Source: Streptomyces umbrinus (GTDB taxonomy: Bacteria > Actinomycetota > Actinomycetes > Streptomycetales > Streptomycetaceae). Taken from it: a stretch of DNA of 64,000 nucleotides. A program made the translations under genes and the position numbers. The DNA is taken from positions 9,647,501 to 9,711,500 of the forward strand of contig NZ_JAUSZI010000002.1 in the NCBI RefSeq assembly GCF_030817415.1. Direction: 5' to 3'. The notes under the pieces are model-generated. The model searched no databases, was not told where the DNA came from, and saw only the letters and a program-made list of their open reading frames with translations. Shown here piece by piece: positions 40,082 through 47,589 of the stretch. The stretch's first letter is position 1. Each line of letters opens with the position of its first letter.

Positions 40082-41128
40082 CGGGACGCAGCGGTTTTCG
40101 TGGCCATGGACGCCGTGGTGTGGGCTGTGTGGTCGAGCGGAATGGCCTGGAGGCTCTTCTTGGTGATCTTCTCGGTGCCGGTGAGGATGGCGTCGAGGGC
40201 GGCTCCGCGGATGGCGTGGGAGAGAGCCGATCATGCCGCCGGTGTGGTTGTGCAGGAAGCGGTCCAGGTCGGTGAGTGTGCCAGGGCGGTGTTCGTGCAG
40301 TCGCAGGGTGTCTTCCATGGTGGCGACCAGGCCCTTCCATTCGCTGTTGTAGGGGAAGGGGCGGGTGGGGATCAGGGTGAAGCGGCCGGCGATCTGGGCG
40401 CCGCGTGTCCCGGACAGCAGCCCGGATTCGTCGATGTCGATGCCGGCATAGACGAAGGTGGCGGGCAGGCGTTCGGAGAAGTACTTGAGGGTGTCGGCGA
40501 CTTCGGCGCCGTGGCGGCTGGTGAGTGAGATGTTGTGGAGTTCGTCGACCAGCACCAGAGCGGTGCGGGTGTCGGTGCAGACACCGACGGCAGCCTCGAT
40601 GATGTCCGTCATGTTCGAGCGGGCCCGCACCGGCAGGCCGAGGAAGCGTGCGAACTCGGTCGCGATCATGCGGGCGGTCGCGGCGGGCGGGACGGTGACA
40701 TAGACGACCGGAATCCGGTGTGTGGCATGGGGGTGCCGGGCCCGGTCCAGGAGTTCATGGGAGCGCCCCAACTGCGTGATGGCGATGGTCTTTCCGGTTC
40801 CCGCCGGGCCGGAAACGATCAGCCCGCGGCGGGCGCTGATCGCGTGCCGGTTCAGCAGCACCAGACGACGGCCGCAGATCGCCGTCCGCTCGACGAACGA
40901 GGTGGCGACGGTGAGCATCCGAGCGTGATGGTCAAGGCGGGACTCGTCATAGAGATCCCGCTTGGCTGGGTTCATCTGCTGCCAGGCACTGCGCGACGCC
41001 AAGACCGGGGGAGTGGGTGGGCCGTCGATGAACCTGCGCCATCCAGTCAACGTGTTCAGCTGCCGGTCGGCCTCGGCGTCGGTCTCCTGCAGCACGGTGC
41101 GTCGGGCCGCCGGTTTGGAGATGGTCAC
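40078..41128 (-). CDS. tnsC: TnsC-like AAA+ ATPase, frameshifted near the 3' end (element 2)
   Basis: ATPase regulator of transposition, clearly homologous to the element 1 copy. Walker A is GPAGTGKTIAITQLG and Walker B ALVLVDELHNIS. The GTG start overlaps the tnsB stop (GTGA). After FLHNHTGGMIGSL the frame shifts: near 40218-40228 the sequence is two bases shorter than in element 1 (MIGALSHAIRGAAIDAIL there). Restoring them gives SHAIRGAALDAIL and a stop at 40078 that overlaps the tniQ start. As sequenced, the last 50 or so native residues are replaced and the frame continues into tniQ. Activity is uncertain. Confidence 0.78.
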
Positions 41129-43017
41129 GTGCGCCTCCAAGGATCGGCCAGCGGGTCAAACAGGCCCAGCGGGATGACCTCTGCCAGCGCGGAGTCCGCC
41201 GTGTCCTTGTCCATGGGCTCGCTCTCGGCCGGTGGGTCAGGGATCTCCCGGCTCGGGGCGGTCGCTCGGGTGCGGGCTGCGACCCGGCGATCCTTCCTTG
41301 ATCGTTTGACCGGAGGGCTCTTCTCGCCTGCAGGACCGTCGTGGGCGCGCTTGAGTAGGGCGGCTGCCGCTTCCGCGATCTGGATTTCGCTGTCGTTCGG
41401 AACCTGTCGGCGGGCGTGGTCCCAGGCCATCTCGCCGAAGGGGACGCCGACGCGGTGCAGGTGCCGCCAGAAGACGGTGATCCACCGGTCTCTCTCGCCG
41501 CGGCGGTCGCGTACCCAAATCCGCGAGATGTCGTAGGGGTCGTAGTGGATCTCCCACAAGCCCTTCTTCTCCGCGACCCCGGAGTGCTGACGGCGCAGCG
41601 GGTTCAACTCCGGGCTGTCGTAGGTGCGGCGCTTGATCCGGATGCCGTAGGCGTTGATCGCGTGCCACCGCTCCGGCAGCAGCTCGACGTAATCCTCACC
41701 GCTCAACGGGGCCGGAACGTAGCCGCACGACTCCAGCAGCATCGCGTACTTCTCGTTCGGCGAGAACGCCCGCTTCGGTGTGCTGGGATCGCGCAGCGCG
41801 TCGTGCGGCCGGTTCTGCCAGACCGTGACGATCCATTCGTCCAGCAGGTCCTGCAGCTCGGGCAAGGACCACAACGGCCCGTCTTCCACACGCCGGCCAC
41901 GGCGCTCCACCGAGCGGCCGGTGTACCCCGCGACGAACTGCGCGAACAGCGTCGCCACCGATCCCAGCGTCTTCTCGATCACGCCCTTCTCGAAGGGTGA
42001 CGCCTTGTGCGTCGGCTGCAGCGAGACGCCCAAGAAGCGGCAGGAGGCACGGAAGTTGTGCGAGATGAACACCTTGCCGTGATCGCAGACGATCGTCTCT
42101 GGAACGATCACTGGCCGCGCCGCCGCCTGCTCCAGCCGCTCGTCCAGGGCCAGCAGCCGCTGGTGCGGCAGGACCGACCGGGACATCCGCAGCGCCTGTG
42201 GCCAGCCCGGCCGCATCGTCTCCGGTGTGATGCTGCGGGCCAGGAGGGCGGAGGCGTCGGCCGCCTTCGTCGTCGGACGCAGCACTGCCGCCGTGATCGA
42301 CCTGGACGCGATGTCGACCAGCGCGGTCAACTCGACCTTCTCCGCGATGCCGTCATCCAGCCGTACCAAGACGTCCAACGGAGTTGAGTCGATCTGCATC
42401 AGCTCGCCCGGCGCGATAGCCGGGACCTCCCCGAACGGACCGGCCGGACGCGCCTGCAACGAGCGGCGTGTCCTCGCCGAACCGGTCGCGTGTGTGCCGA
42501 CCGCCAACTTGTCGAACAGCCGATAAAGCGTGCGCTCCGTAGGCAGTTCGATGCCGTCGGCATCCTCGCGGGACTCCAGGATCTCCTTCGTCCGCCAGAT
42601 GGTGAAACGGACCGTCCTCGATGAGGCATCGGTCGTCTCGGCGATCGCCTGCCTCATTGCCTCGACCACCAACGGGGAAATCTGGCCGAAGTCCGGCAGC
42701 TTCTTGGCCGACCGACCATCCGCCAGCCCCACCAGCCCGTCGCGCTGATAACGCTGTCGCCGCTGCTTGATTCCACTGGCCGTCATCCGATGGCCCGCCG
42801 CTGTCAGCTCGGCGGCCTTGGCTCGCTCCCGCTCGGCCAGGCAACGTTGCCGAGGGTCGAACTCCGGTCGCGGCACTGCCCCGTGGGGAGCATCCGGCGG
42901 CAATCCGTGCAGCACCTCCAGGATGTGTCCTTCCCACCAACGGGCCTGTTCAGCAGCTTTCTTAGGGAACTCCGCGATCCGCGCAGTCGGCGGGACCCGA
43001 CGCTCTTCGCTCGTCAT
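41125..43017 (-). CDS. tnsB: TnsB-like DDE transposase (element 2)
   Basis: Strand-transfer transposase of 630 residues. The triad is D210 (MQIDSTPLDVL), D312 (VCDHGKVF) and E348 (GVIEKTLG), with normal spacing. Helix-turn-helix segments TASGIKQRRQRY and TERTLYRLFDKL match element 1 closely, yet the terminal repeats of the two elements differ in their core bases. The ATG overlaps the tnsA stop (ATGA), which decides the start over an upstream ATG. The frame is intact throughout. It is very similar to the element 1 enzyme over the whole length. Confidence 0.93.
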   Translation of the reverse strand: MTSEERRVPPTARIAEFPKKAAEQARWWEGHILEVLHGLPPDAPHGAVPRPEFDPRQRCLAERERAKAAELTAAGHRMTASGIKQRRQRYQRDGLVGLADGRSAKKLPDFGQISPLVVEAMRQAIAETTDASSRTVRFTIWRTKEILESREDADGIELPTERTLYRLFDKLAVGTHATGSARTRRSLQARPAGPFGEVPAIAPGELMQIDSTPLDVLVRLDDGIAEKVELTALVDIASRSITAAVLRPTTKAADASALLARSITPETMRPGWPQALRMSRSVLPHQRLLALDERLEQAAARPVIVPETIVCDHGKVFISHNFRASCRFLGVSLQPTHKASPFEKGVIEKTLGSVATLFAQFVAGYTGRSVERRGRRVEDGPLWSLPELQDLLDEWIVTVWQNRPHDALRDPSTPKRAFSPNEKYAMLLESCGYVPAPLSGEDYVELLPERWHAINAYGIRIKRRTYDSPELNPLRRQHSGVAEKKGLWEIHYDPYDISRIWVRDRRGERDRWITVFWRHLHRVGVPFGEMAWDHARRQVPNDSEIQIAEAAAALLKRAHDGPAGEKSPPVKRSRKDRRVAARTRATAPSREIPDPPAESEPMDKDTADSALAEVIPLGLFDPLADPWRRT

Positions 43018-43772
43018 CCAGTACTCCCGCCGGCCCGGTGCACGACCGTGCGCGGACCGAGCAGTTCGATGTCCATCTGCTCGGCCGACAACTCGTGCTT
43101 CCACAAGAGGTGGAACAACACAGGCAGCGTCTCGAGCCGGTCGCCAGCCGCATCAGCCCCGGCCATCAGCGGTCCCGGCTGAGAAAAGACCTCCAGCAGC
43201 CGAGCTGCGACCGGCTCCCGTCGGCAGCGGGGGTGCCGGTAGCGCGACAGCCACCGGACATTCGCCAGTAGCACTGCCTCCGGCGTCCCCACCCGCTCGA
43301 ACCACCACCCAACTTCCGCGCAGGCCCTGCGCGTCAATTCGAACGCTTCGGCATCCCGCGGAGCGATCCAGTCGTCGGCACGGACATCGACGACCACCGC
43401 CGAGCCATCGACCCGACGCACGAAGAAGTCCGGGGCATGCCGACGCTCACGTTCCCCGTCGTGCCAGTGCAGCCAGAACGGCTGGGACGCCATCCCCACC
43501 ACAGCTGGATCGAAGTCCATGAGTACCAGCCGGTCCCGCTCCAACCACGACTCGAAACCGACGTGCTGCCCTGTAGTCGCCGCCCAGTACCACCCGGGGA
43601 AATTGCGTCCACCCCACGACCACCGAAACGGCCGGACAGGCACCGCGCCTTCGAACCTGGCCGTCGCGCAGTCCAGCAACGGACGACGCCGCTTACTCCC
43701 GCGCTTGTCGTCCACACGACACGACACCTCGACGTACGGGGCAGTGCTCTCCACCCCTGTCGATACCGACAT
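43014..43772 (-). CDS. tnsA: TnsA-like endonuclease (element 2)
   Basis: First gene of the element 2 transposition operon, 252 residues, frame intact. The nuclease domain shows the glutamate of VGFESWLERDRL and the aspartate of RHAPDFFVRR. As in element 1, the position of Tn7's catalytic lysine holds arginine (VVVDVRADD). The C-terminal part (LFHLLWKHELSAEQM) should contact TnsC or TnsB. A G-rich ribosome site precedes the ATG. The stop overlaps the tnsB start. The promoter must lie in the 28-100 bp next to the right end, among the TnsB sites, so TnsB binding may autoregulate the operon. Confidence 0.88.
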   Translation of the reverse strand: MSVSTGVESTAPYVEVSCRVDDKRGSKRRRPLLDCATARFEGAVPVRPFRWSWGGRNFPGWYWAATTGQHVGFESWLERDRLVLMDFDPAVVGMASQPFWLHWHDGERERRHAPDFFVRRVDGSAVVVDVRADDWIAPRDAEAFELTRRACAEVGWWFERVGTPEAVLLANVRWLSRYRHPRCRREPVAARLLEVFSQPGPLMAGADAAGDRLETLPVLFHLLWKHELSAEQMDIELLGPRTVVHRAGGSTG

Positions 43773-43799
43773 TCGACCCCCCCAGCGTGATCACCCCTC

Positions 43800-43874
43800 C
43801 GACTAGATTCACTGTCAGAAAAGCCGAAACGACTGAGTTCGTTGTCAAACGCCTCGATTGGATGACAAAGGACA
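43800..43874. repeat. Right end of element 2 with TnsB-type sites
   Basis: Three direct sites are tightly packed: CGACTAGATTCACTGTCAGA (43800), CGACTGAGTTCGTTGTCAAA (43830) and CTCGATTGGATGACAAAG (43853). The terminal GGACA follows at 43870-43874. The TGTCA/TGACA core differs from the TGAGA core of element 1 at the same place. Confidence 0.82.
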
Positions 43875-43879
43875 GCGGC
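43875..43879. repeat. Target-site duplication GCGGC (right of element 2)
   Basis: GCGGC directly follows the GGACA terminus of element 2, 88 bp before the padR start. It is the third identical copy in the island. Confidence 0.85.
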
Positions 43880-43913
43880 CTTTCGTCGGTGCGCCTTGCC
43901 AGCCGAACACTTC

Positions 43914-43949
43914 CGATATATCGTTGACGCATCGCGACAGATCAACGAT
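43914..43949. promoter_or_regulatory. Palindromic operator region upstream of padR
   Basis: Two symmetric elements overlap: CGATATATCG (43914-43923) and the spaced dyad ATCGTTGA...TCAACGAT (43920-43927 with 43942-43949). They end 17 bp before the padR start codon, the usual place for PadR autoregulation. Confidence 0.68.
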
Positions 43950-43966
43950 CGAATGGAGTGATTGCG

Positions 43967-44611
43967 ATGCGTTCCCATGGAGAGGAATACGGACCGGGGT
44001 TCGGCCCCGGTGAAGGACGTGGCCGCGGACGCGGCGGGCCCGGGCACCCCGGTCGGGGTGGCTTCGAGGGCCGGCGTTCCGCCTTCGGTCCCTTCGGACC
44101 CGGTTTCGGTGGTCCCGGCTTCGGCCCTGGCCCCTGGGGCGGGCGCGGAGGTCGGGGCGGACCGCGCGGCAGGGCGCGGCGCGGCGACGTACGCGCGTCG
44201 ATCCTGGCCCTGCTCAAGGACCGGCCGATGCACGGCTACGAGATGATCCAGGAGATCGCCGAGCGCAGTGGCGGGGCGTGGAAGCCCAGCCCCGGTTCGG
44301 TGTACCCCACCCTTCAGCTTCTGGAGGACGAGGGGCTGATCAGCAGTGCGACCGAGGGTGGCAAGAAGCTGTTCTCGCTCACCGACGCCGGCCGTACCGC
44401 GGCCGACGAGGGCCCGGACGCGCCTTGGGAGGACGCCGGGCGCGGGGTCGACTGGGAGGCGCTGAGCGACATCCGGCAGGCCGGCTTCGGTCTGATGGAG
44501 GCGTTCGGGCAGGTCTGGAAGACCGGCAGCAAGGAGCAGCGCGAGAAGGCGCTGACCGTCATCAACGACGCGCGCAAGAAGCTGTATCTGATCCTCGCCG
44601 ACGAGGACTGA
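43967..44611 (+). CDS. PadR-family transcriptional regulator with glycine-rich N-terminus
   Basis: Regulator of about 214 residues. Residues 1-75 are an unusual Gly/Arg/Pro/Phe-rich low-complexity region (repeats such as GFGPG, GRGRGRGG, FGGPG). The PadR winged helix follows (about 78-150: GDVRASILALLKDRPMHGYE, GSVYPTLQLLEDEGLI, KLFSLTDAGR). A helical dimer tail ends the protein. TGGAG lies 8 nt before this ATG; a GTG at 43958 is the alternative. The promoter region is now joined to element 2. Targets are unknown; autoregulation is likely from the operator. Confidence 0.86.
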   Translation: MRSHGEEYGPGFGPGEGRGRGRGGPGHPGRGGFEGRRSAFGPFGPGFGGPGFGPGPWGGRGGRGGPRGRARRGDVRASILALLKDRPMHGYEMIQEIAERSGGAWKPSPGSVYPTLQLLEDEGLISSATEGGKKLFSLTDAGRTAADEGPDAPWEDAGRGVDWEALSDIRQAGFGLMEAFGQVWKTGSKEQREKALTVINDARKKLYLILADED

Positions 44612-44623
44612 TGGTCCGCCAAT

Positions 44624-44653
44624 GGGGGGTACTTCGACATCGAGGTACCCCCC
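44624..44653 (+). terminator. Terminator after padR
   Basis: A 9-bp stem GGGGGGTAC / GTACCCCCC with a 12-nt loop, followed by TTT, 12 nt after the padR stop. The convergent SRPBCC gene ends about 46 bp further on. Confidence 0.8.
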
Positions 44654-44699
44654 TTTAGCGTGTGCCGTCGAGTGCGTGACGGCCCGTTCCGAGCCTGCT

Positions 44700-45128
44700 C
44701 TAGGCCACCAGCCCGCCCAGCTTGCGCAGGGACTCGTGCAGGGCCGCCGTCGCCGAGTCCTTCAGCTTGCCCGCCATCAGCGAGACGGCGGCGCCCGTGA
44801 ACTCGCCGTCGATACGGACGGTCGTGGCCTCGCCGTCAGGAGTCAGCGTGTAGCGCGTGGCGACCGTCACGGCCATCGGGCCCTTGCCGCGGATCGCGAG
44901 CAGACGGGCGGCCTCCAGCTCCTCGATGGTCCAGTTGACCTCGGCCGGGAAACCCATCAGCTTCATGTTCTCCTCGAAGGTGCCGCCGACTTCGAGGGAC
45001 TCGGGACCGCCCTTCGGGAAGCTGGTGTGGGTGGAGTTCCACTCGCCGTACGAGGAGAAGTCCGTGAGCTGCGCCCAGACCTTCTCGGCGGGCGCCTCTA
45101 TCCGTGCTTCCGCGCTGACTTCGGCCAT
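44700..45128 (-). CDS. SRPBCC family protein (CoxG/polyketide-cyclase-like)
   Basis: A 142-residue soluble protein with the START/Bet v1 helix-grip fold: ARIEAPAEKVWAQLTDFSSY, GGTFEENMKLMGFPAEVNW, and the long C-terminal helix LMAGKLKDSATAALHESLRK. Such proteins bind hydrophobic ligands. There are no carbon-monoxide-dehydrogenase or polyketide genes nearby, so the ligand is unknown. It is transcribed towards padR as a single gene. Confidence 0.83.
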   Translation of the reverse strand: MAEVSAEARIEAPAEKVWAQLTDFSSYGEWNSTHTSFPKGGPESLEVGGTFEENMKLMGFPAEVNWTIEELEAARLLAIRGKGPMAVTVATRYTLTPDGEATTVRIDGEFTGAAVSLMAGKLKDSATAALHESLRKLGGLVA

Positions 45129-45230
45129 GCGACCACCCCTCGTCTCGGGTGCTGCGCCGGGCGCAGCTGGCTACGGTGTCGCGGAACGTAGCCGCAGGAC
45201 CCTCAACATTCAATACTGATGAACCGTCAG

Positions 45231-45260
45231 GAAGTGTGGAGACGGGGAGTGTGGAGACGG
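45231..45260. repeat. Short tandem repeat (2 x 15 bp)
   Basis: GAAGTGTGGAGACGG is followed directly by GGAGTGTGGAGACGG between two leftward genes. No role is evident. Confidence 0.6.
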
Positions 45261-45287
45261 CAGGGGGTGGGCGCTTGTGGCGGGTGC

Positions 45288-45596
45288 TCAGTCGACCCGC
45301 CGTATCACCGCCGCGTCGAACAGGTCCCAGGCGCGCGGGTACGGCCCTTCGTCGTGGCAGTGCCAGGCGTCCCAGAACAGGTCGGCGAGCAATGCGTCGT
45401 CGGGGGCGTAGACCCGGTACACGTACTGCCTGCCGTCGATCGCCGGCAGGACCACCAGCCAGCACCTGCTGTCCATGCTGCGTTGGACGAGCGCCGGTGC
45501 GATGCGGTTGCGCGAGGGGCGCAGGGCAAGGCGGCGCGCGCCCGTCGGAGGAAACGGCGTGATGTCATCCGTAAGGAGGAGGAGCCGGACGGTCAT
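45288..45596 (-). CDS. Hypothetical protein
   Basis: A 102-residue predicted protein that I do not recognise. The body (CWLVVLPAIDGRQYVYRVYA, LLADLFWDAWHCHDEGPYPR) looks like a folded alpha/beta domain with many aromatic residues and no signal peptide. AGGGTGG sits close before this ATG. A longer in-frame extension to 45836 runs antisense through the Clp-N gene and is rejected. It is divergent from the Clp-N gene. Confidence 0.6.
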   Translation of the reverse strand: MTVRLLLLTDDITPFPPTGARRLALRPSRNRIAPALVQRSMDSRCWLVVLPAIDGRQYVYRVYAPDDALLADLFWDAWHCHDEGPYPRAWDLFDAAVIRRVD

Positions 45597-45672
45597 GCCC
45601 ACCCTGTGTCGGACGCCAAAATGCTTCCCCGCGAGGATGACTCGATCCGAAGGGACTGATGGGGTAAGGGAT

Positions 45673-46206
45673 GTGCAATCCCGTACTTCCCACCAGCAGG
45701 CCGCCGGGCACGACCCGGTCCGCGTGGACATCGAGGCCCGGCTCAGTGAGGAGCTGGCAGCGGTGGTCATCGGTGCGCGCAGACGAGCGCTGCGGGACGG
45801 GGACCGGCAGATCGACACGGCCCATCTGCTGCACACACTCCTGGAGTCCGACCCCGAGGTGCGAGAAGCCTTCGAGAGCGGCCCGCAGGTCGCCCGGCTG
45901 CTCGGCTACCTCGTCCAGCGCAGCATCGGCTATGGGCTGCGCTGGCAGAGCTCCGTCGAGGACTCCGGTGCCATACCCGTGGTGACCGAGGACGGGTGGT
46001 CGCCGGTGGCGGCGGGCGCCCTGGAGGTCGCCGGCGAGCGGGCCCTGCGGCGGGGCGACGAACGCGCGGGCGCGGTCGACCTGCTCGCGGCGATCGTCGC
46101 CGAACCCGAGTCGCGGGCCGTGGAGGTGCTGGGACGCGCGGGGGTCGACGTACCGGCGCTGCTCGCGCGGATCGATGCCGCGGCGGGCCGGGGCATCGAG
46201 GCCTGA
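45673..46206 (+). CDS. Clp N-terminal (double Clp-R) domain protein
   Basis: Soluble protein of about 177 residues made of the Clp N-domain fold without any AAA+ ATPase part. Repeat 1 is about residues 25-85 (LSEELAAVVIGARRRALRDG, IDTAHLLHTLLESDPEVREA). Repeat 2 is about 115-175 (GALEVAGERALRRGDERAGA, VDLLAAIVAEPESRAVEVLG). Similar stand-alone proteins may act as adaptors or decoys for ClpC substrates; this is inference. The GTG has AAGGG just upstream. An ATG two bases earlier is out of frame. Confidence 0.8.
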   Translation: MQSRTSHQQAAGHDPVRVDIEARLSEELAAVVIGARRRALRDGDRQIDTAHLLHTLLESDPEVREAFESGPQVARLLGYLVQRSIGYGLRWQSSVEDSGAIPVVTEDGWSPVAAGALEVAGERALRRGDERAGAVDLLAAIVAEPESRAVEVLGRAGVDVPALLARIDAAAGRGIEA

Positions 46207-46296
46207 GCCGACAACGGGGCGTGCGGGGGCGTCGCCGGTCCACTCGGTGAGACAGGTGTCATTGGGGGTGACGCTCATGTCGTCGCCTGTCATCAT

Positions 46297-47307
46297 GTGC
46301 CGGTGCATACGTCTGAGAGCAGTCAGGGCAACCGGGGGAGGGGCTTCGGGCTCGGCCTCGCGCTCGCGTCCGCGGTCGCCTTCGGGGGATCCGGTGTCGC
46401 GGCCAAGCCGTTGATCGAGGCGGGGCTCGACCCGCTGGACGTGGTGTGGCTGCGGGTCGCGGGCGCCGCGCTGGTGATGCTGCCGCTGGCCGTGCGCCAC
46501 CGGGGGCTCGTGCGCAGGCGGCCCGCGCTGCTCGCCGGGTTCGGACTGCTCGCCGTGGCCGGTGTCCAGGCCTTCTACTTCGCCTCGATCTCGCGCATAC
46601 CCGTCGGGGTCGCGCTGCTCGTCGAGTACCTCGCCCCTGCGCTGGTCCTCTGCTGGGTGCGGTTCGTGCAGCGGCGGCCGGTGACCCGTGCCGCGGCCCT
46701 CGGGGTCGTCCTCGCCGTGGGCGGTCTCGCCTGTGTCGTCGAGGTGTGGTCGGGGCTGAGCTTCGACGTCCTAGGGCTGCTGCTCGCGCTCGGCGCCGCC
46801 TGCTGCCAGGTCGGCTACTTCGTCCTGTCCGACCAGGGCAGCGACGCGGGCGAGGAGGCCCCGGACCCACTCGGCGTCATCGCGTACGGACTGCTGGTCG
46901 GCGCGCTCGTCCTGACGGTCGTGGCGCGGCCGTGGGGCATGGACTGGTCGGTGCTCGGGGGCACCGCGGAGATGGACGGCACGGCGGTCGCGGCCTCCCT
47001 GCTGCTGGGCTGGATCGTGCTGATCGCGACCGTCGTCGCCTACGTGACCGGCGTCCAGTCCGTGCGCAGGCTCTCGCCGCAGGTGGCAGGCGTCGTGGCG
47101 TGTCTGGAGGCGGTCATCGCGACCGTGCTCGCCTGGGTCCTGCTCGGTGAGCACCTGTCGGCGCCGCAGATCATCGGCGGCGCGGTCGTCCTGTTCGGCG
47201 CCTTCATCGCCCAGTCGTCCACGCCCGCCAAGGCCTCGCAGACACCGGTGGCGGGCGGCACGGGCGACGCCGAAAGGGAGTTGTCGGCGCGAGGCACCGC
47301 CGTCTAG
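46297..47307 (+). CDS. EamA/DMT family transporter (1)
   Basis: Inner-membrane transporter of the drug/metabolite family, 336 residues with about ten hydrophobic helices in two EamA repeats (about residues 18-145 and 160-310). The first begins LGLALASAVAFGGSGVAAKP and the second GLLLALGAACCQVGYFVLSD. The typical end IATVLAWVLLGEHLSAPQII is present. Likely role is efflux of amino acids or metabolites; the substrate is unknown. Two in-frame GTGs lie at the start, and little ribosome-site signal is visible. A second EamA gene follows after a 280-bp gap that holds a leader peptide and hairpin. Confidence 0.84.
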   Translation: MPVHTSESSQGNRGRGFGLGLALASAVAFGGSGVAAKPLIEAGLDPLDVVWLRVAGAALVMLPLAVRHRGLVRRRPALLAGFGLLAVAGVQAFYFASISRIPVGVALLVEYLAPALVLCWVRFVQRRPVTRAAALGVVLAVGGLACVVEVWSGLSFDVLGLLLALGAACCQVGYFVLSDQGSDAGEEAPDPLGVIAYGLLVGALVLTVVARPWGMDWSVLGGTAEMDGTAVAASLLLGWIVLIATVVAYVTGVQSVRRLSPQVAGVVACLEAVIATVLAWVLLGEHLSAPQIIGGAVVLFGAFIAQSSTPAKASQTPVAGGTGDAERELSARGTAV

Positions 47308-47317
47308 GCTCCCGATC

Positions 47318-47359
47318 ATGCATTCGAGCGCACTCGTTCTTCCGCCTCCGGCCGCCTGA
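47318..47359 (+). CDS. Possible leader peptide with polyproline stretch
   Basis: A 13-codon frame, MHSSALVLPPPAA, begins 10 bases after the first EamA stop and is followed by a strong hairpin. The PPP run could stall ribosomes, so the arrangement resembles an attenuator for the second EamA gene. No good ribosome site is seen, which keeps confidence low. Confidence 0.35.
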   Translation: MHSSALVLPPPAA

Positions 47360-47377
47360 GGCGGGCCCTCCGGAATT

Positions 47378-47402
47378 CCCGCCCGGCCACCGGCCGGGCG
47401 GA
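47378..47402 (+). terminator. Hairpin between EamA genes (possible attenuator)
   Basis: CCGCCCGGCC and GGCCGGGCGG form a 10-bp perfect stem with a 3-nt loop about 20 nt after the leader-peptide stop. There is no T-run. It lies about 190 bp before the second EamA start. Confidence 0.6.
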
Positions 47403-47589
47403 ACGGTGCTGCCCGCGGATGAAGTCCGAGGACCATCCGCGCCGAGACGACCGACCTGATCGCGACCGACCTGGTCGCGACGACTCACCCGCCTGACGGG
47501 GCTCGTACGCCCCATCCGGCCGGTGTGCCGCTCGTACGGCGCGTGACGTGGTCCTTTCCCGAACTTCTGCGGATCTGCGGAGAGAACAC

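Larger units (their letters stand above)
31233..43874 (-). mobile_element. Tn7-like transposon, element 2 (12,642 bp), with cargo
   Basis: Bounded by TGTCC at the left and GGACA at the right and flanked by GCGGC on both sides. Its end repeats carry a TGTCA/TGACA core instead of the TGAGA core of element 1. At the right end are tnsA, tnsB, tnsC and a short tniQ, all leftward. The left two thirds carry passenger genes: rarA, two mmcQ/yjbR genes, araC-type and tetR-type regulators, aldo/keto reductase, quinone oxidoreductase and carboxylesterase. One frameshift is visible, in tnsC. Orientation is the same as element 1. Confidence 0.88.

Noticed and set aside
24900..43874. CRISPR-associated transposon
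   Set aside because: Tn7-like genes invited the check, but there are no regularly spaced repeats and no cas gene in or near either element.
24900..43874. One composite transposon from 24900 to 43874
   Set aside because: Internal ends at 31227 and 31233 each pair with the outer end having the same repeat core, and a GCGGC lies between them, so two separate elements fit better.
45288..45836. Longer version of the 45288 gene (182 codons)
   Set aside because: The extra N-terminal part is antisense to the Clp-N gene and looks like shadow translation; the ATG at 45596 has a ribosome site.
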